Made by a program: the position numbers and the translations under genes
Assembly (NCBI GenBank): GCA_015063625.1
Contig: SVTT01000003.1
Location: 1 to 64,000 of the forward strand
DNA from: Oscillospiraceae bacterium
GTDB lineage: Bacteria; Bacillota; Clostridia; Oscillospirales; CAG-272
DNA length: 64,000 bases
Direction of reading: 5' to 3'
Shown here: positions 1-8,439 of the stretch, in pieces
How positions within the stretch are numbered: the first letter of the stretch is position 1
Layout of the letters: each line of letters begins with the position of its first letter
Notes under the pieces: generated by a model
What the model saw: only the letters and a program-made list of their open reading frames with translations
Told to the model about the DNA's origin: nothing
Databases searched by the model: none

Positions 1-958
1 GGTCAAAAAGGTTGCTACCGCTGCCGCCTGTGCCTTTTGAGCCAAACTCCTTGCCCTCGGACAAGGCTTTACCAACGCATCCCACATTATAGTGTATTTG
101 CTGTGTAATCACGGCAACCACGTCGTCGGCTTTTACCATCTTGGAAAGGTCAATAGCCGACAGCGTGTAGGTCGCCTTTGCGGACTGCTTTTCGGCGTAG
201 GCATTCAGCACGTCGGTGTAAAAGCTGTCTGCACCCAAGCGCGATATGAGCGTTTGATAATCCCATCCGCTTGACGGCTCCAATTCCTCGGAGGCAATCA
301 TATAGTTGGCGTAAGGTTCAAGAACACAAGCCATATCGTAGGTTGCCATAAGGCAAGCATCAAAGCCAATGAAATCAAATTTCTTTCCGAGCTTTGCTTG
401 GGTGGAGGCTAACGCTTCCTTGATTTCAAGAAGCGTTAGTCCATCGTTTCCGAAGTTCGCGTCAAAGCAAACTCCCCTTATTGAGCCTGCTCCGTGATTC
501 CACAAAACAAGACCATAGTTATCTGCCGGATATTGCTCCACGCCAAACGTTATAAAGTCTGCAAGCGTTTGACTTTCACCGAAATTCTGCTTTACGGTGT
601 TTCGGTCTATCAGCTGCTTTTCTCCGCTTTTGATGAGAAACCTATCGGTAGATTGCGCCGATATCGAAATATCGTGCCAGCTTTTTGCGCCGCCCGTTTG
701 AACAATCACGTTGACGTTATCTGCAAAGTCTGCGCTTTGCATTTCAGCAATGTTCTCGGTTGCCTTTCCAAAACGGCTTTCCAAATCGTTGCCGCACATA
801 TAAACGAGCAGGGTAACCGTTTCGGATGTCGCATCGGTATTCCCGCCGTCGGTGCGGCTTGTTTCAGGGTTCTCCGAGCCATCCTTTTTGGAGCAGCCGA
901 CGAAAGCAACCGTGCAAAGCAGAAAAACGGATATCAGTAAAAACAAATAACGTCTCAT
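1..958 (-). CDS. Clostripain-family (peptidase C11) lipoprotein, C-terminus cut by window edge
   Basis: The reading frame runs from an ATG at 958 to the window edge without a stop, giving 319 visible residues. A lipoprotein signal peptide ends in a lipobox with Cys22 (AFVGCSKK). The C11 catalytic pair is clear: His155 in LVLWNHGAG and Cys202 in FIGFDACLMAT, followed by ASEELEPSSGWDY as in clostripains. Known C11 enzymes cut after Arg or Lys and some activate secreted toxins; the substrate here is unknown. The start codon overlaps the stop of the preceding gene (ATGA), so the two are translationally coupled. A lipid anchor would place the protease on the outer face of the membrane. The family call is firm; the role is not known. 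Confidence 0.9.
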   Translation of the reverse strand, partial: MRRYLFLLISVFLLCTVAFVGCSKKDGSENPETSRTDGGNTDATSETVTLLVYMCGNDLESRFGKATENIAEMQSADFADNVNVIVQTGGAKSWHDISISAQSTDRFLIKSGEKQLIDRNTVKQNFGESQTLADFITFGVEQYPADNYGLVLWNHGAGSIRGVCFDANFGNDGLTLLEIKEALASTQAKLGKKFDFIGFDACLMATYDMACVLEPYANYMIASEELEPSSGWDYQTLISRLGADSFYTDVLNAYAEKQSAKATYTLSAIDLSKMVKADDVVAVITQQIHYNVGCVGKALSEGKEFGSKGTGGSGSNLFD

Positions 959-3894
959 TTCTTTTCAGCCGAAAAGCCTATAATAGCATTATAGTTGGGC
1001 ATCGAGTAATACTCGGCTTTTGCACTTCCGAAAAGCGATGACCATACGCTTGGATTGTGCATATATTCGACGGTCAATACGTTATCATGCGTTACCATCG
1101 GCTCTCCATCCCCGTTTTGCTCTACGGTGGTGACCCTGACTTCCCCTTCCGGGTTATCATCGGTATAAATCCAAAACTTCAACGCGTTTCCGAAAGCATC
1201 CAATCTTGTTACAGTATCGGAGTATTCGGTGCTTTTCGTTACATACACATATCGGACACCTTCATCCGCCGTGACGTTCGTAAAGCCGGCAGCCTTCAGA
1301 TCCTTTGCCAAGCTCAAGCCCCTTACCTTTGCTCTTTGCATCATGGTTCTGTAGGTTTGTTCGGAAACGGATAAAAAGGTTCCACTCAAGTCACGCGTGG
1401 AGCTTTTTGTTCCTTTCGTTGCAGTTTTAGCTTTCATTTCTTTGGAAACCACCTGCCCCGATACCAACAGCTTATCGTTACCCTTTGCGGCGCGGGCTTC
1501 CATCTCGTCGATCAACTTAAACGAAGTGTCGATTTTATCCAGCACTTTTTCAATATAGGAGCGAATCAGCGTTGCGTTCCCCGTGTCGCCGATCGAATCG
1601 CAATACTGAAGGGCGATTGCCGTGTTCAATAGATAGACGCTCTGCACCTTGCTCACAAAGGCTTTTTTTGCGGTAATGGTTTGCGATTCAAAATTATACA
1701 TCGTATCCACGACTTGGAAGAAAAGCTCAATAATTCCGTTGGACGTTCCGCTCGCGTTGCCTAAAATACGATTGCCGTAGTTTACGACGTTGTTGATGTA
1801 AGCGTTGTTATAATTTAACTTTTCAACAGCCTTTTCAAAGTTTTCGTTTCGCTCAATATCAAGCGAAGGAATTTCGTAGGAGACATATTCATGGCTTTCC
1901 ACCAACATATTGTAAACGGTATCGGGATCCATTGTTCCGGCTTGCTTGGTCGAACCGGAATAATGGCTGAAAACGAAGCTGTACTGAGTCGTTCTGTAGA
2001 AGTAATCGTATCCCACTTTAACAGCCGCAGCACGCCAGCTATTGTAGTGATGAATCAATACTTCTTGGGAGTACGGAGACTTGGGAACCATCGAATTGAA
2101 GTATTGTAAGAATCTCTCGAAGTCCTTTTTTCCTTGCATAGACTCCTTGTAATCCGGGATCGCGTCCTTAAAATTATTGGTTAGATAGGATACGTAGGAT
2201 ATCACGGCTTCATCACTTAAAAGTTTTAACGAGGAGGTCAACATGGACGTTTCCAAGGTTTGAAAATTATCCAATATCGTTCTGTTTGTACCCGCTTCGA
2301 TATAATCAACAACATTGCCTACATCGTTTGTCAGATCATTGATCGCATACGTAAGGGAGGTAATAGACTCTCTGATAGCATTCAATTCGGGATCGGATGT
2401 ATCCACCCCCAAAAAATCGTACACATAGGGTAAAACGAATCCCGCAACCGAAGAACCGATCGCTCCGCCCAAGCCTCCTGCCGCGCTCGACGCAAGTTTT
2501 CCTCCCAATTCCGCCCAATCAAGATCTCTTCCGTCCGAATAGCAAGGAACATAAAGCATGAGCGAATACCGCGCAAGTCCGAAGGAGGTATTCAAGGAAT
2601 CTCCCTGTATCTCAAAGGAAAGCGCAACGCCTAAGGTCTGCGCTTCGGTGTAATCAGCAACGTATACGAGCTTATCTGCGGATACCGAGGATACAGCAAA
2701 GTTTGTAAGTCCTTCAGCGTCCGATATGGTTACGTCATCTGCGGTAAACCCATCAGCAAAGGTAGCGTTGTAAGGTGTCAGTTCGATGTAAAGCTTTCCG
2801 TTTTCCTCGTCGGTGATCACCTCGCCCTTTACCCCTGCAAGCGCGTTGTAAGGATAAAAAGAATATTTTATTTCATCCTTTTCGGTTTTCAAGATCGCTG
2901 TAACATTGATAAAGGGTAACAATTCCGTTACCGGTGCTTCCGCAACAAGCTCGCTATCGTTTATGAGCAATTTGAAGGAGTAGGTGCGGGCAGCTTCATC
3001 GTAGGACTGTTCCAATACCGAATAGAGCGAGCTTGAAACGCTGATACCGTTTTGTACGCCCTGTACACCTTCGGGCAGAGTAACCTTTCCTACAGTATAC
3101 GTGTTTGTTGCTTCGTCGAAGCTGACGGAAGAAGACTCAATCGTAAGGCTCGGTTGGAAATAATCAATAGCAAGCGCAATGTCAGCCGTCGAAAACTCGG
3201 AATCAATTGCATCCTTGCTCAGAACGGCAGGAATGACAACTCCCGTATAGGCTTCGGGAATGTTCGTCACGGTGAAAATAACCTTGGTGTCGCTTTCTCT
3301 CACAACCTCAACCGATACGTCAAAGCCCTCCGGGAAAGAGAGCATATTTGCGGTGATGTTTTGATTGAATGCCCAGCCGTCCGTCAATGTTGCGGTGAGG
3401 GTTACTTTATCGGTTCCCCTATACGCACCCACAAAATCAAAATCCAATTCCGGCTCGGGAACATATACGTAAACAAGTGCCGCAATCTTGGCGTCCTTTT
3501 CCGTCACAACCGATTCGGACAGCAAAACATACTGAATGTTCTCATCGTATCCGAACGGGGACTTGAACGAGAATTTTATGTTCTTGTCATCCGTCTTGGT
3601 TACGGAAAAATCATTCAGCTCTGCGCTGACTTCGCTTTCGCCCACATAGTTGTATGCGGTCAAGGTGAAGTTATCCGCGCTCAAATCAGCAAAGGAATCG
3701 TCCACCGTTTCATCGAAGGTGAGTGTTCCGCTATACTCGCCGTTGGGACTATATTTGACAGCCAACGAGGTATAGTAGGTTTCGGGTTCTCTTGGGGGTT
3801 CGTCATCTTTCTTTCCGCAAGATGCTATCATCGGTATCAGCATACATACGCAAAGAAGAAGGGATAACAGCTTTGTTGCGAATTTAATTTTCAT
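955..3894 (-). CDS. Large lipoprotein of unknown function with beta-rich N-half and helical C-half
   Basis: This 979-residue protein has a signal peptide and lipobox (LIPMIASCGKK, Cys26). Residues about 40-460 read as several beta-sandwich-like segments with no family I recognise. At roughly 475-510 there is a Gly/Ala-rich hydrophobic stretch (AAGGLGGAIGSSVAGFVLP) followed by a long helical region. The layout of a Gly-rich hydrophobic segment before long helices recalls helical pore-forming proteins, but this is resemblance only. A GGAG ribosome site precedes the ATG. It lies between a small lipoprotein and the C11 protease and overlaps the protease start. Base composition is more AT-rich than the core genome. 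Function is unknown. Confidence 0.85.
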   Translation of the reverse strand: MKIKFATKLLSLLLCVCMLIPMIASCGKKDDEPPREPETYYTSLAVKYSPNGEYSGTLTFDETVDDSFADLSADNFTLTAYNYVGESEVSAELNDFSVTKTDDKNIKFSFKSPFGYDENIQYVLLSESVVTEKDAKIAALVYVYVPEPELDFDFVGAYRGTDKVTLTATLTDGWAFNQNITANMLSFPEGFDVSVEVVRESDTKVIFTVTNIPEAYTGVVIPAVLSKDAIDSEFSTADIALAIDYFQPSLTIESSSVSFDEATNTYTVGKVTLPEGVQGVQNGISVSSSLYSVLEQSYDEAARTYSFKLLINDSELVAEAPVTELLPFINVTAILKTEKDEIKYSFYPYNALAGVKGEVITDEENGKLYIELTPYNATFADGFTADDVTISDAEGLTNFAVSSVSADKLVYVADYTEAQTLGVALSFEIQGDSLNTSFGLARYSLMLYVPCYSDGRDLDWAELGGKLASSAAGGLGGAIGSSVAGFVLPYVYDFLGVDTSDPELNAIRESITSLTYAINDLTNDVGNVVDYIEAGTNRTILDNFQTLETSMLTSSLKLLSDEAVISYVSYLTNNFKDAIPDYKESMQGKKDFERFLQYFNSMVPKSPYSQEVLIHHYNSWRAAAVKVGYDYFYRTTQYSFVFSHYSGSTKQAGTMDPDTVYNMLVESHEYVSYEIPSLDIERNENFEKAVEKLNYNNAYINNVVNYGNRILGNASGTSNGIIELFFQVVDTMYNFESQTITAKKAFVSKVQSVYLLNTAIALQYCDSIGDTGNATLIRSYIEKVLDKIDTSFKLIDEMEARAAKGNDKLLVSGQVVSKEMKAKTATKGTKSSTRDLSGTFLSVSEQTYRTMMQRAKVRGLSLAKDLKAAGFTNVTADEGVRYVYVTKSTEYSDTVTRLDAFGNALKFWIYTDDNPEGEVRVTTVEQNGDGEPMVTHDNVLTVEYMHNPSVWSSLFGSAKAEYYSMPNYNAIIGFSAEKK

Positions 3895-3912
3895 TTTTTG
3901 TTTTCTCCATTG

Positions 3913-4386
3913 TTATTTCAAATTATCAAATTCGGTTAAAATGTAAGTGGAACCATCATAAGTCATTGTGATTTGTTGTATCTCAAATCCCGACTCATTC
4001 GCATATAACGGGTTTACCCAAAAGGCGTGAATTTTTATTTCGTCACCTTTGTTGAGGGATAATTTATATACATAGGTGTATATACCCGTATCGGTTTCGC
4101 TCTTTACTTGCTCGCCGTTGACGTACAAGTACGCTGCCGAAGTGTAGTTGTCAACGCCGATACGGAGATTCATCGTGACATCTTTATCCCTCGCCGCAGT
4201 AAAGCACCAATAGCTACCCGCCTCGGTCAAGTTGTTTGCATCCTCGTCATACGGAATAAAATTCGTGCTTGACTTTGAAAACCAATACTTTGTGTCTGAT
4301 GGGTTATTCGTTCCGCACCCCGCCAACGTCAGCATTGTCAATGCCAAAAGCAACGATAATGCGCTTAATAAAATTCGTTTACTCAT
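3913..4386 (-). CDS. Small lipoprotein of unknown function
   Basis: This 157-residue protein has an N-terminal signal and a lipobox (TLAGCGTNN, Cys24). The mature part is beta-rich and resembles a small carbohydrate-binding or jelly-roll-like fold by eye (YLYVNGEQV, KLSLNKGDEIKIHAFW), but I recognise no family. A GGAGG ribosome site lies about 9 bases before the ATG. The start overlaps the stop of the upstream small ORF by ATGA, and an 18-base gap separates it from the 979-residue lipoprotein. It probably acts on the cell surface with the other lipoproteins of this operon. Confidence 0.85.
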   Translation of the reverse strand: MSKRILLSALSLLLALTMLTLAGCGTNNPSDTKYWFSKSSTNFIPYDEDANNLTEAGSYWCFTAARDKDVTMNLRIGVDNYTSAAYLYVNGEQVKSETDTGIYTYVYKLSLNKGDEIKIHAFWVNPLYANESGFEIQQITMTYDGSTYILTEFDNLK

Positions 4387-4601
4387 ATTGATATGCCTCC
4401 AGCTTTTATATTTCTTTTTTGTGATACTCCACCGCCGGTCATCATCGTTCGCTTAAAAAATGCAAAAAGCCACCCACAAAACGTACTCGTAACACGCTTT
4501 GCGAATGGCTTGTTTATTTCGGTCTTATAAGCACACGAAAAGAGGACGGTATCGCTGCCGTCTGTTTGTATGTTCGATGTGTTAAATGCCACTTTTGACA
4601 T
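4383..4601 (-). CDS. Small hypothetical protein, first gene of the lipoprotein operon
   Basis: A 72-residue frame starts at MSKVAF and ends in an ATGA overlap with the next gene. A purine-rich AAAAGGGG lies about 9 bases upstream. A longer in-frame start at 4673 is excluded because it lies within the promoter at 4645-4673. The product has no signal peptide and contains a short hydrophobic patch (FCGWLFAFF). It could be a genuine small protein or a translated leader that couples ribosomes into the lipoprotein gene. I recognise no family. Confidence 0.45.
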   Translation of the reverse strand: MSKVAFNTSNIQTDGSDTVLFSCAYKTEINKPFAKRVTSTFCGWLFAFFKRTMMTGGGVSQKRNIKAGGISI

Positions 4602-4644
4602 ACCGCTTTGCCCCTTTTCTTTGAAGTTATAAGAATACAGAGTA

Positions 4645-4673
4645 ATTATATTATAAAATTTAGAAAATTTCAA
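4645..4673 (-). promoter_or_regulatory. Promoter of the lipoprotein operon
   Basis: On the minus strand TTGAAA (4673-4668) and TATAAT (4650-4645) are 17 bases apart, followed by an AT-rich leader into the 72-residue ORF. It is the only good promoter upstream of the four-gene lipoprotein operon. Confidence 0.75.
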
Positions 4674-4925
4674 GTATTTATAGGCGATTTGCGACTTTTT
4701 GTGAAGATTATCGAATTAAGGATTACATTTTTTAACAAACCACTTTTAGACACAATAAATTAACAACCTATTTATCTGCAAAAAACGAAAAAAGGGCAAA
4801 ATCTACGAAAAAATATCGCAAGTTCTGCCCTAAAAAATGCAGTGCAGGGGTTCAAATCCTTGAAAACCCGATTTTTACCCCAATGTCATCTATTTGTTTT
4901 CAACCTGATTTTTGAGATAAAAAAA
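4674..4925. other. AT-rich intergenic region without a gene
   Basis: This stretch separates the lipoprotein operon from tRNA-Gln. I see no coding frame. It holds a weak inverted repeat, AGGGCA near 4794 with TGCCCT near 4827, and a T-arm-like GGTTCAAATCC near 4852 that has no other tRNA parts around it. Confidence 0.5.
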
Positions 4926-4955
4926 GCCCAGAACCCTTGTGGGCTCTGGGTTTTT
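4926..4955 (-). terminator. Rho-independent terminator after tRNA-Gln
   Basis: The arms AGCCCAGAACCC and GGGCTCTGGG form a stem with a short loop. Read on the minus strand it is followed by TTTTTTT, as expected downstream of the tRNA. The plus side also has GTTTTT, so it may work in both directions. Confidence 0.75.
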
Positions 4956-4985
4956 CTGACCTGCATCTATTAAGGTCAGAACAGT

Positions 4986-5061
4986 TGGCTGCGGCACTAG
5001 GATTCGAACCTAGGGAATGACGGAGTCAGAGTCCGTTGCCTTACCACTTGGCGATGCCGCA
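4986..5061 (-). tRNA. tRNA-Gln (anticodon CTG)
   Basis: On the minus strand a 7-bp acceptor stem (TGCGGCA with TGCCGCA), a D-arm, a 5-bp anticodon stem (ACGGA/TCCGT) with loop CTCTGAC, a T-arm with GGTTCGAATCC, discriminator G and an encoded CCA are all present. The anticodon CTG reads CAG (Gln). The AT-rich lipoprotein island starts just beyond its 3' end, which is a common position for integrated elements. Confidence 0.95.
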
Positions 5062-5086
5062 ATAAATTGTTTTACGAACAAGGGCT

Positions 5087-5115
5087 ATTATAGCAGATGA
5101 AGGAAATGTTGTCAA
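5087..5115 (-). promoter_or_regulatory. Promoter of tRNA-Gln
   Basis: TTGACA (5115-5110) and TATAAT (5092-5087) on the minus strand are separated by 17 bases, about 25 bases before the tRNA 5' end. This is a full-consensus housekeeping promoter. Confidence 0.9.
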
Positions 5116-5221
5116 GTCCTTTTTGAAAAAAATTCGTCAAATGAGGGAACAAATTTAGCCTTCCCCATTTTAGCGAAATCATACCTTGGCTTTTGCATAT
5201 ACTCTTTGGGGAGGTGATCGC

Positions 5222-5428
5222 ATGAGATTGAAGGATATGCGTGTGGGAGAGTCGGGAATATTCCTTGCCGTGCCGCCATCGCTGTTTGCCGCAGGCATTT
5301 CGACGGGTGACGAGATGCGTTTTCTGCTGGAACGGAACGACATTTTTGTGATCGATGCACGCGGAGCGCGCTTTGCGCTCTCCAAAAAAATTGCCGAGGA
5401 AGCCGTGCTTCTTCGGGCGCACACATAA
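5222..5428 (+). CDS. FeoA-like small protein
   Basis: This 68-residue protein matches the FeoA SH3-like fold in pattern: an N-terminal MRLKDMRVGESGIFLAV strand, a central GDEMRFLLERNDIFVID and a terminal ARGARFALSKKIAEEAVLL. FeoA domains assist the FeoB ferrous iron transporter or sit in metal-dependent regulators. No feoB is visible nearby, so the partner is unknown. The ATG at 5222 is chosen because GGGGAGGTG lies 5 bases before it. The gene stands alone and is closed by a strong terminator. Confidence 0.7.
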   Translation: MRLKDMRVGESGIFLAVPPSLFAAGISTGDEMRFLLERNDIFVIDARGARFALSKKIAEEAVLLRAHT

Positions 5429-5434
5429 AAGGAA

Positions 5435-5465
5435 GCGCGATGCCTGAGGCATCGCGCCCCTTTTT
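5435..5465. terminator. Bidirectional terminator between feoA-like gene and HAD phosphatase
   Basis: A perfect 10-bp stem GCGCGATGCC/GGCATCGCGC with a TGA loop is followed by CCCTTTTT on the plus strand. On the minus strand it is followed by TTCCTTTT. It serves the convergent FeoA-like gene and the long minus operon. Confidence 0.85.
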
Positions 5466-6114
5466 ACAGGATGAGAGAAAGCAGCTGCTCGGGATGATCC
5501 ACCAGAGTGGCAGCACCCTTTTCACGCAAAAATGCAGCGCTGCGGAAGCCCCACGTCACCAGGATGGCATCAAGCCCCGCATTGCGCGCCGTCATGATAT
5601 CCACGTCGGAATCTCCGATGTAGACCGCCTCGGCAGGTGTGACACCGTGTGCATCCAAAATGGCATACACGGCGTCGGGGGCAGGCTTCCTTTTCACGCC
5701 CTCGTTCTCTCTTTCTCCCATGACGGTATGGAAAACGCCCTCAAAATAGGTATTCACAAGCGATTGCACCGCACCGTCTGCCTTATTGGACAGCACCGCC
5801 AGGCGCACGCCTGCGGCGCGCAGTGCCGACAGCATATCGCACACGCCCGCATAGGGCTTGGTGCGGTCTGCGGCGTGCAGTGCATAGTGCACCTTGAAAT
5901 CGGCAAACACACGGTCAAAGGCATCCTGCTCACCCTGCGGAAGAGAGAGCTCCACCAGTCTTTTTATCCCGTTACCCACAAAGCGCAGAACCTCCTCGCG
6001 ACTCCTTGTGGGGAGCGAGGACGCAGTCAGCGCCCAATTGACGCTTGCCGTAAGATCGTCAATCGTATCAAGCACGGTCCCATCCAGATCAAAGATCGCG
6101 AGGCGATAGCTCAT
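5464..6114 (-). CDS. HAD-superfamily phosphatase, phosphoglycolate phosphatase-like
   Basis: This 216-residue protein begins with the HAD motif I FDLDGTVLDT, the two Asp being nucleophile and acid/base. Motif II is AVLSNKAD, followed by the GERENEGVKRKPAPD lysine motif and motif IV YIGDSDVDIMTARNAG. A helical cap lies between motifs I and II, as in Gph-type enzymes that remove 2-phosphoglycolate or other small phosphates. The start MSYRLAIF was chosen because it overlaps the upstream stop by ATGA and puts the motif at the N-terminus. It is the last gene of the ylm/ileS operon. Substrate specificity cannot be read from sequence. Confidence 0.85.
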   Translation of the reverse strand: MSYRLAIFDLDGTVLDTIDDLTASVNWALTASSLPTRSREEVLRFVGNGIKRLVELSLPQGEQDAFDRVFADFKVHYALHAADRTKPYAGVCDMLSALRAAGVRLAVLSNKADGAVQSLVNTYFEGVFHTVMGERENEGVKRKPAPDAVYAILDAHGVTPAEAVYIGDSDVDIMTARNAGLDAILVTWGFRSAAFLREKGAATLVDHPEQLLSLIL

Positions 6115-6959
6115 ATGCTCACGCCTCCCCGAGCGATCCTTCCCGACTCGATGCCCTCGACCACGTCGGCAATCAGACCCTCGTTGCAATCACAGAGCAC
6201 GAAGTCGGCAACCTCCTTGATCAGATCTATCGCACCCGAAGGAGCAACGGCAACATCCGCCTCCTTCAGCATGGCAAGGTCGTTTTCAAAATCGCCGCAG
6301 GCGATCACCGTGCGCTTTCCCGCACTGTCAAGCAGCTTTCTCAATTTCAAAATACCCGCTGCCTTGGTACAGCCGGGACGTTGGACCTCCAGAAAGCGCA
6401 CGCCCGAGGCAAAGGCACAAAGACGATCACCAAACACGGCATCAAAATTCCGACGAACCTCGGCAAGCACCTCGGGCTCCTCGCGAAAGACCAGCTTATA
6501 CCAGTCGTCCATCCGCCAGCTCTCGGCAGGCGAGATCAGCTCGACCGTGCCCGGATCATAGGTCTCCACGTCCTGCTTGATGCGCCCCTTAAGCGCCTCG
6601 GCACGCACGGTGTACGGCGTTGCGACACGAAACGGAATATCGGGACAGTAGCGACGGATAAAGGCAATAAGGTCGCGCGCGTCTTCGGGATCGATGAAGT
6701 CCTCAAGCAGTGTTTCTTTCTTTTGGAAATCATAAAGATAGCCACCGTTTGAAACGATCGCAGGGGCATTCAGGAGCGAGGTGGGATCCCTTAGTGCAGA
6801 GCGCACGTTGAGATGCAGCCTGCCCGTCGCAACGGTAAAGAGTCCCCCTCCCTCGCAAAAGCGCCTCACCGCCTCGGTATTGCGCTCGACCTCCTTACCG
6901 CCGCGGGCGAGGAAGGTGCCGTCAAGGTCGGTGACGATCATATATCCCGAAAAATTCAT
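6111..6959 (-). CDS. Cof-type HAD-IIB hydrolase
   Basis: This 282-residue protein has motif I VTDLDGTFLARGG, then TVATGR for motif II, a large C2-type cap (about residues 85-190), KAAGILKLRKLL and a terminal ACGDFENDLAMLKEAD (motif IV). This order is typical of the Cof/YwpJ sugar-phosphate or FMN phosphatases. Both ends overlap neighbours by ATGA, so it is translationally coupled between the pseudouridine synthase and the second HAD enzyme. The real substrate is unknown. Confidence 0.85.
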   Translation of the reverse strand: MNFSGYMIVTDLDGTFLARGGKEVERNTEAVRRFCEGGGLFTVATGRLHLNVRSALRDPTSLLNAPAIVSNGGYLYDFQKKETLLEDFIDPEDARDLIAFIRRYCPDIPFRVATPYTVRAEALKGRIKQDVETYDPGTVELISPAESWRMDDWYKLVFREEPEVLAEVRRNFDAVFGDRLCAFASGVRFLEVQRPGCTKAAGILKLRKLLDSAGKRTVIACGDFENDLAMLKEADVAVAPSGAIDLIKEVADFVLCDCNEGLIADVVEGIESGRIARGGVSI

Positions 6960-7906
6960 GTTTCGTATTCCTTTCTAAGTATCCGAAGCACCTCCTCAAA
7001 ATCAGGGGGCAAGGGCGCCTTGAAATGCATACGCTCGCCCGTCCGCGGGTGCGTGAGAGAAAGCTCTCCGGCAAAAAGATGCTGACCGCAGAAGAGCGCA
7101 CGGTGCTTTGCCTCAAATTTTGTACCGTTACCGCCGTAAACGGGATCTCCGAGCAGCGGATGCCCCAGGGATGCCATATGCACGCGGATCTGGTGGGTCC
7201 GCCCCGTTTCCAGCTCACAGCAAAGATAGGTCATGCCGCCGAAGCGCTCCAGCACGCGATAGTGTGTGATCGCCTCCCTGCCCTCGCCCGCACGGCGGCA
7301 AACCGCCATTTTCTTGCGGTCGGTGGGGTGTCGTCCGATGGGGGCATTGACCGTTCCCTCGTCCTCCTTGAAATTGCCGAGTGCGATCGCGTGGTAAACA
7401 CGCCGCACGTCATGCACCTTCAGATCCGCCGAAAGCGCCGTATGCGCCGCATCATTTTTTGCAACCACCAAAAGCCCTGCAGTGTCCTTGTCAATGCGGT
7501 GGACGATACCGGGGCGCTCCACACCCCCGATGCCGGAGAGCGAGCCCTTGCAGTGATAGAGCAAGGCATTGACCAGCGTTCCACTCTCGTTGCCTGCGGC
7601 AGGATGGACCACCATGCCCGCGGGCTTATTGACCACCACGATATCCTCGTCCTCATAAACGATATCCAGCGGAATATTCTCGGGGCTTGCCTCGGCAGGC
7701 GTCGGATCGGGCAATCGGAGAGAGATCTCCTCTCCCCCCCGCAAGCGGTAGTTTTTCGCTACCGTTCTGCCTGAAACCGTCACGTGTTCGGCTTCGATCA
7801 GGCGCTCTGCGGTGGAGCGCGTCAACGAAAAGCGGTCAGCAAGAAAGCGGTCAAGCCGCACGCCCGCAAGCGCGGACTCTGCAACCGCACTCAAGAGCTC
7901 AGCCAT
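6956..7906 (-). CDS. rluD: RluA-family 23S rRNA pseudouridine synthase
   Basis: The 316-residue protein has an N-terminal S4 RNA-binding domain (about residues 15-65) and the RluA catalytic motif GIVHRIDKDTAGLL with the catalytic Asp at about 139. The C-terminal part carries LETGRTHQIRVHMASLGHPLLGDPVYGG, typical of RluD/YlyB. These enzymes isomerise uridines in 23S rRNA helix 69. The start MAELLS was chosen because it overlaps the end of lspA by 8 bases; upstream residues are low complexity. Gene order lspA-rluD matches the Bacillus lspA-ylyB arrangement. Confidence 0.9.
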   Translation of the reverse strand: MAELLSAVAESALAGVRLDRFLADRFSLTRSTAERLIEAEHVTVSGRTVAKNYRLRGGEEISLRLPDPTPAEASPENIPLDIVYEDEDIVVVNKPAGMVVHPAAGNESGTLVNALLYHCKGSLSGIGGVERPGIVHRIDKDTAGLLVVAKNDAAHTALSADLKVHDVRRVYHAIALGNFKEDEGTVNAPIGRHPTDRKKMAVCRRAGEGREAITHYRVLERFGGMTYLCCELETGRTHQIRVHMASLGHPLLGDPVYGGNGTKFEAKHRALFCGQHLFAGELSLTHPRTGERMHFKAPLPPDFEEVLRILRKEYET

Positions 7907-8420
7907 GCGTTTCCCCTTCCCTGTCTGCCGTCGGCGCAGCTCCTCCCTCGGGGGGCTTCTTGCCCTTTGCGTCCCTCGCGATATCAAGGATCAGTGAGAA
8001 CACAAAAAGAGCTCCCCCGACGCAAACAGCGGCATCCGCCACATTGAACACCCAATACCAGATCCTTGGAAAGGCGCAGAAGTCGATGAAATCCACCACA
8101 AAGCCAAGGCGCACGCGATCGATCATATTTCCGATGCCACCCGCCACGATCAGGGAAAGCGCCACGCGGGGAAGCCAGCGCTCGGTATAGCGGAACAGAT
8201 AAAAGCCCATCAGCAGAATCCCGACGGTCGAGAGCAGCAAAAAGACCCAGCGCTGATCCGAGAGGAGCCCGAACGCCATGCCCCGATTCTCCACGTAGGT
8301 AAAATCAAGGATGCCCTTGATCACCGTCACGCTGTCCTTGTACAAATATTCCAGCACCAGCAGCTTACTGATCTGATCCGCGAGGATCACGCCCACGATT
8401 ATGGCAATCACGCCGATCAT
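7899..8420 (-). CDS. lspA: Lipoprotein signal peptidase (signal peptidase II)
   Basis: Four membrane segments and both signature Asp regions are present: YVENRGMAFGLLSD and GNMIDRVRLGFVVDFIDF, with the two catalytic Asp in the latter. LspA cleaves prolipoproteins in the membrane after lipid transfer, and several lipoproteins are encoded in this window. The usual NTGAAF is NRGMAF here. The start at 8420 (MIGVIAI) is preferred because AAAGGAG is 11 bases upstream. The alternative ATG at 8429 lies only 2 bases from that site. A terminator hairpin ends just before the ribosome site. Confidence 0.92.
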   Translation of the reverse strand: MIGVIAIIVGVILADQISKLLVLEYLYKDSVTVIKGILDFTYVENRGMAFGLLSDQRWVFLLLSTVGILLMGFYLFRYTERWLPRVALSLIVAGGIGNMIDRVRLGFVVDFIDFCAFPRIWYWVFNVADAAVCVGGALFVFSLILDIARDAKGKKPPEGGAAPTADREGETHG

Positions 8421-8439
8421 CCGAAACATAACTCCTTTC

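Noticed and set aside
3052..3867. 271-codon plus-strand frame inside the lipoprotein gene
   Set aside because: Antisense to a coupled, lipobox-bearing gene with a proper ribosome site.
4840..4870. tRNA-like T-arm (GGTTCAAATCC)
   Set aside because: No acceptor, anticodon or D-arm can be assembled around it.
5112..5525. Minus-strand frames over the FeoA-like gene
   Set aside because: Shadow frames with Arg/Ser-rich products that cross the bidirectional terminator.
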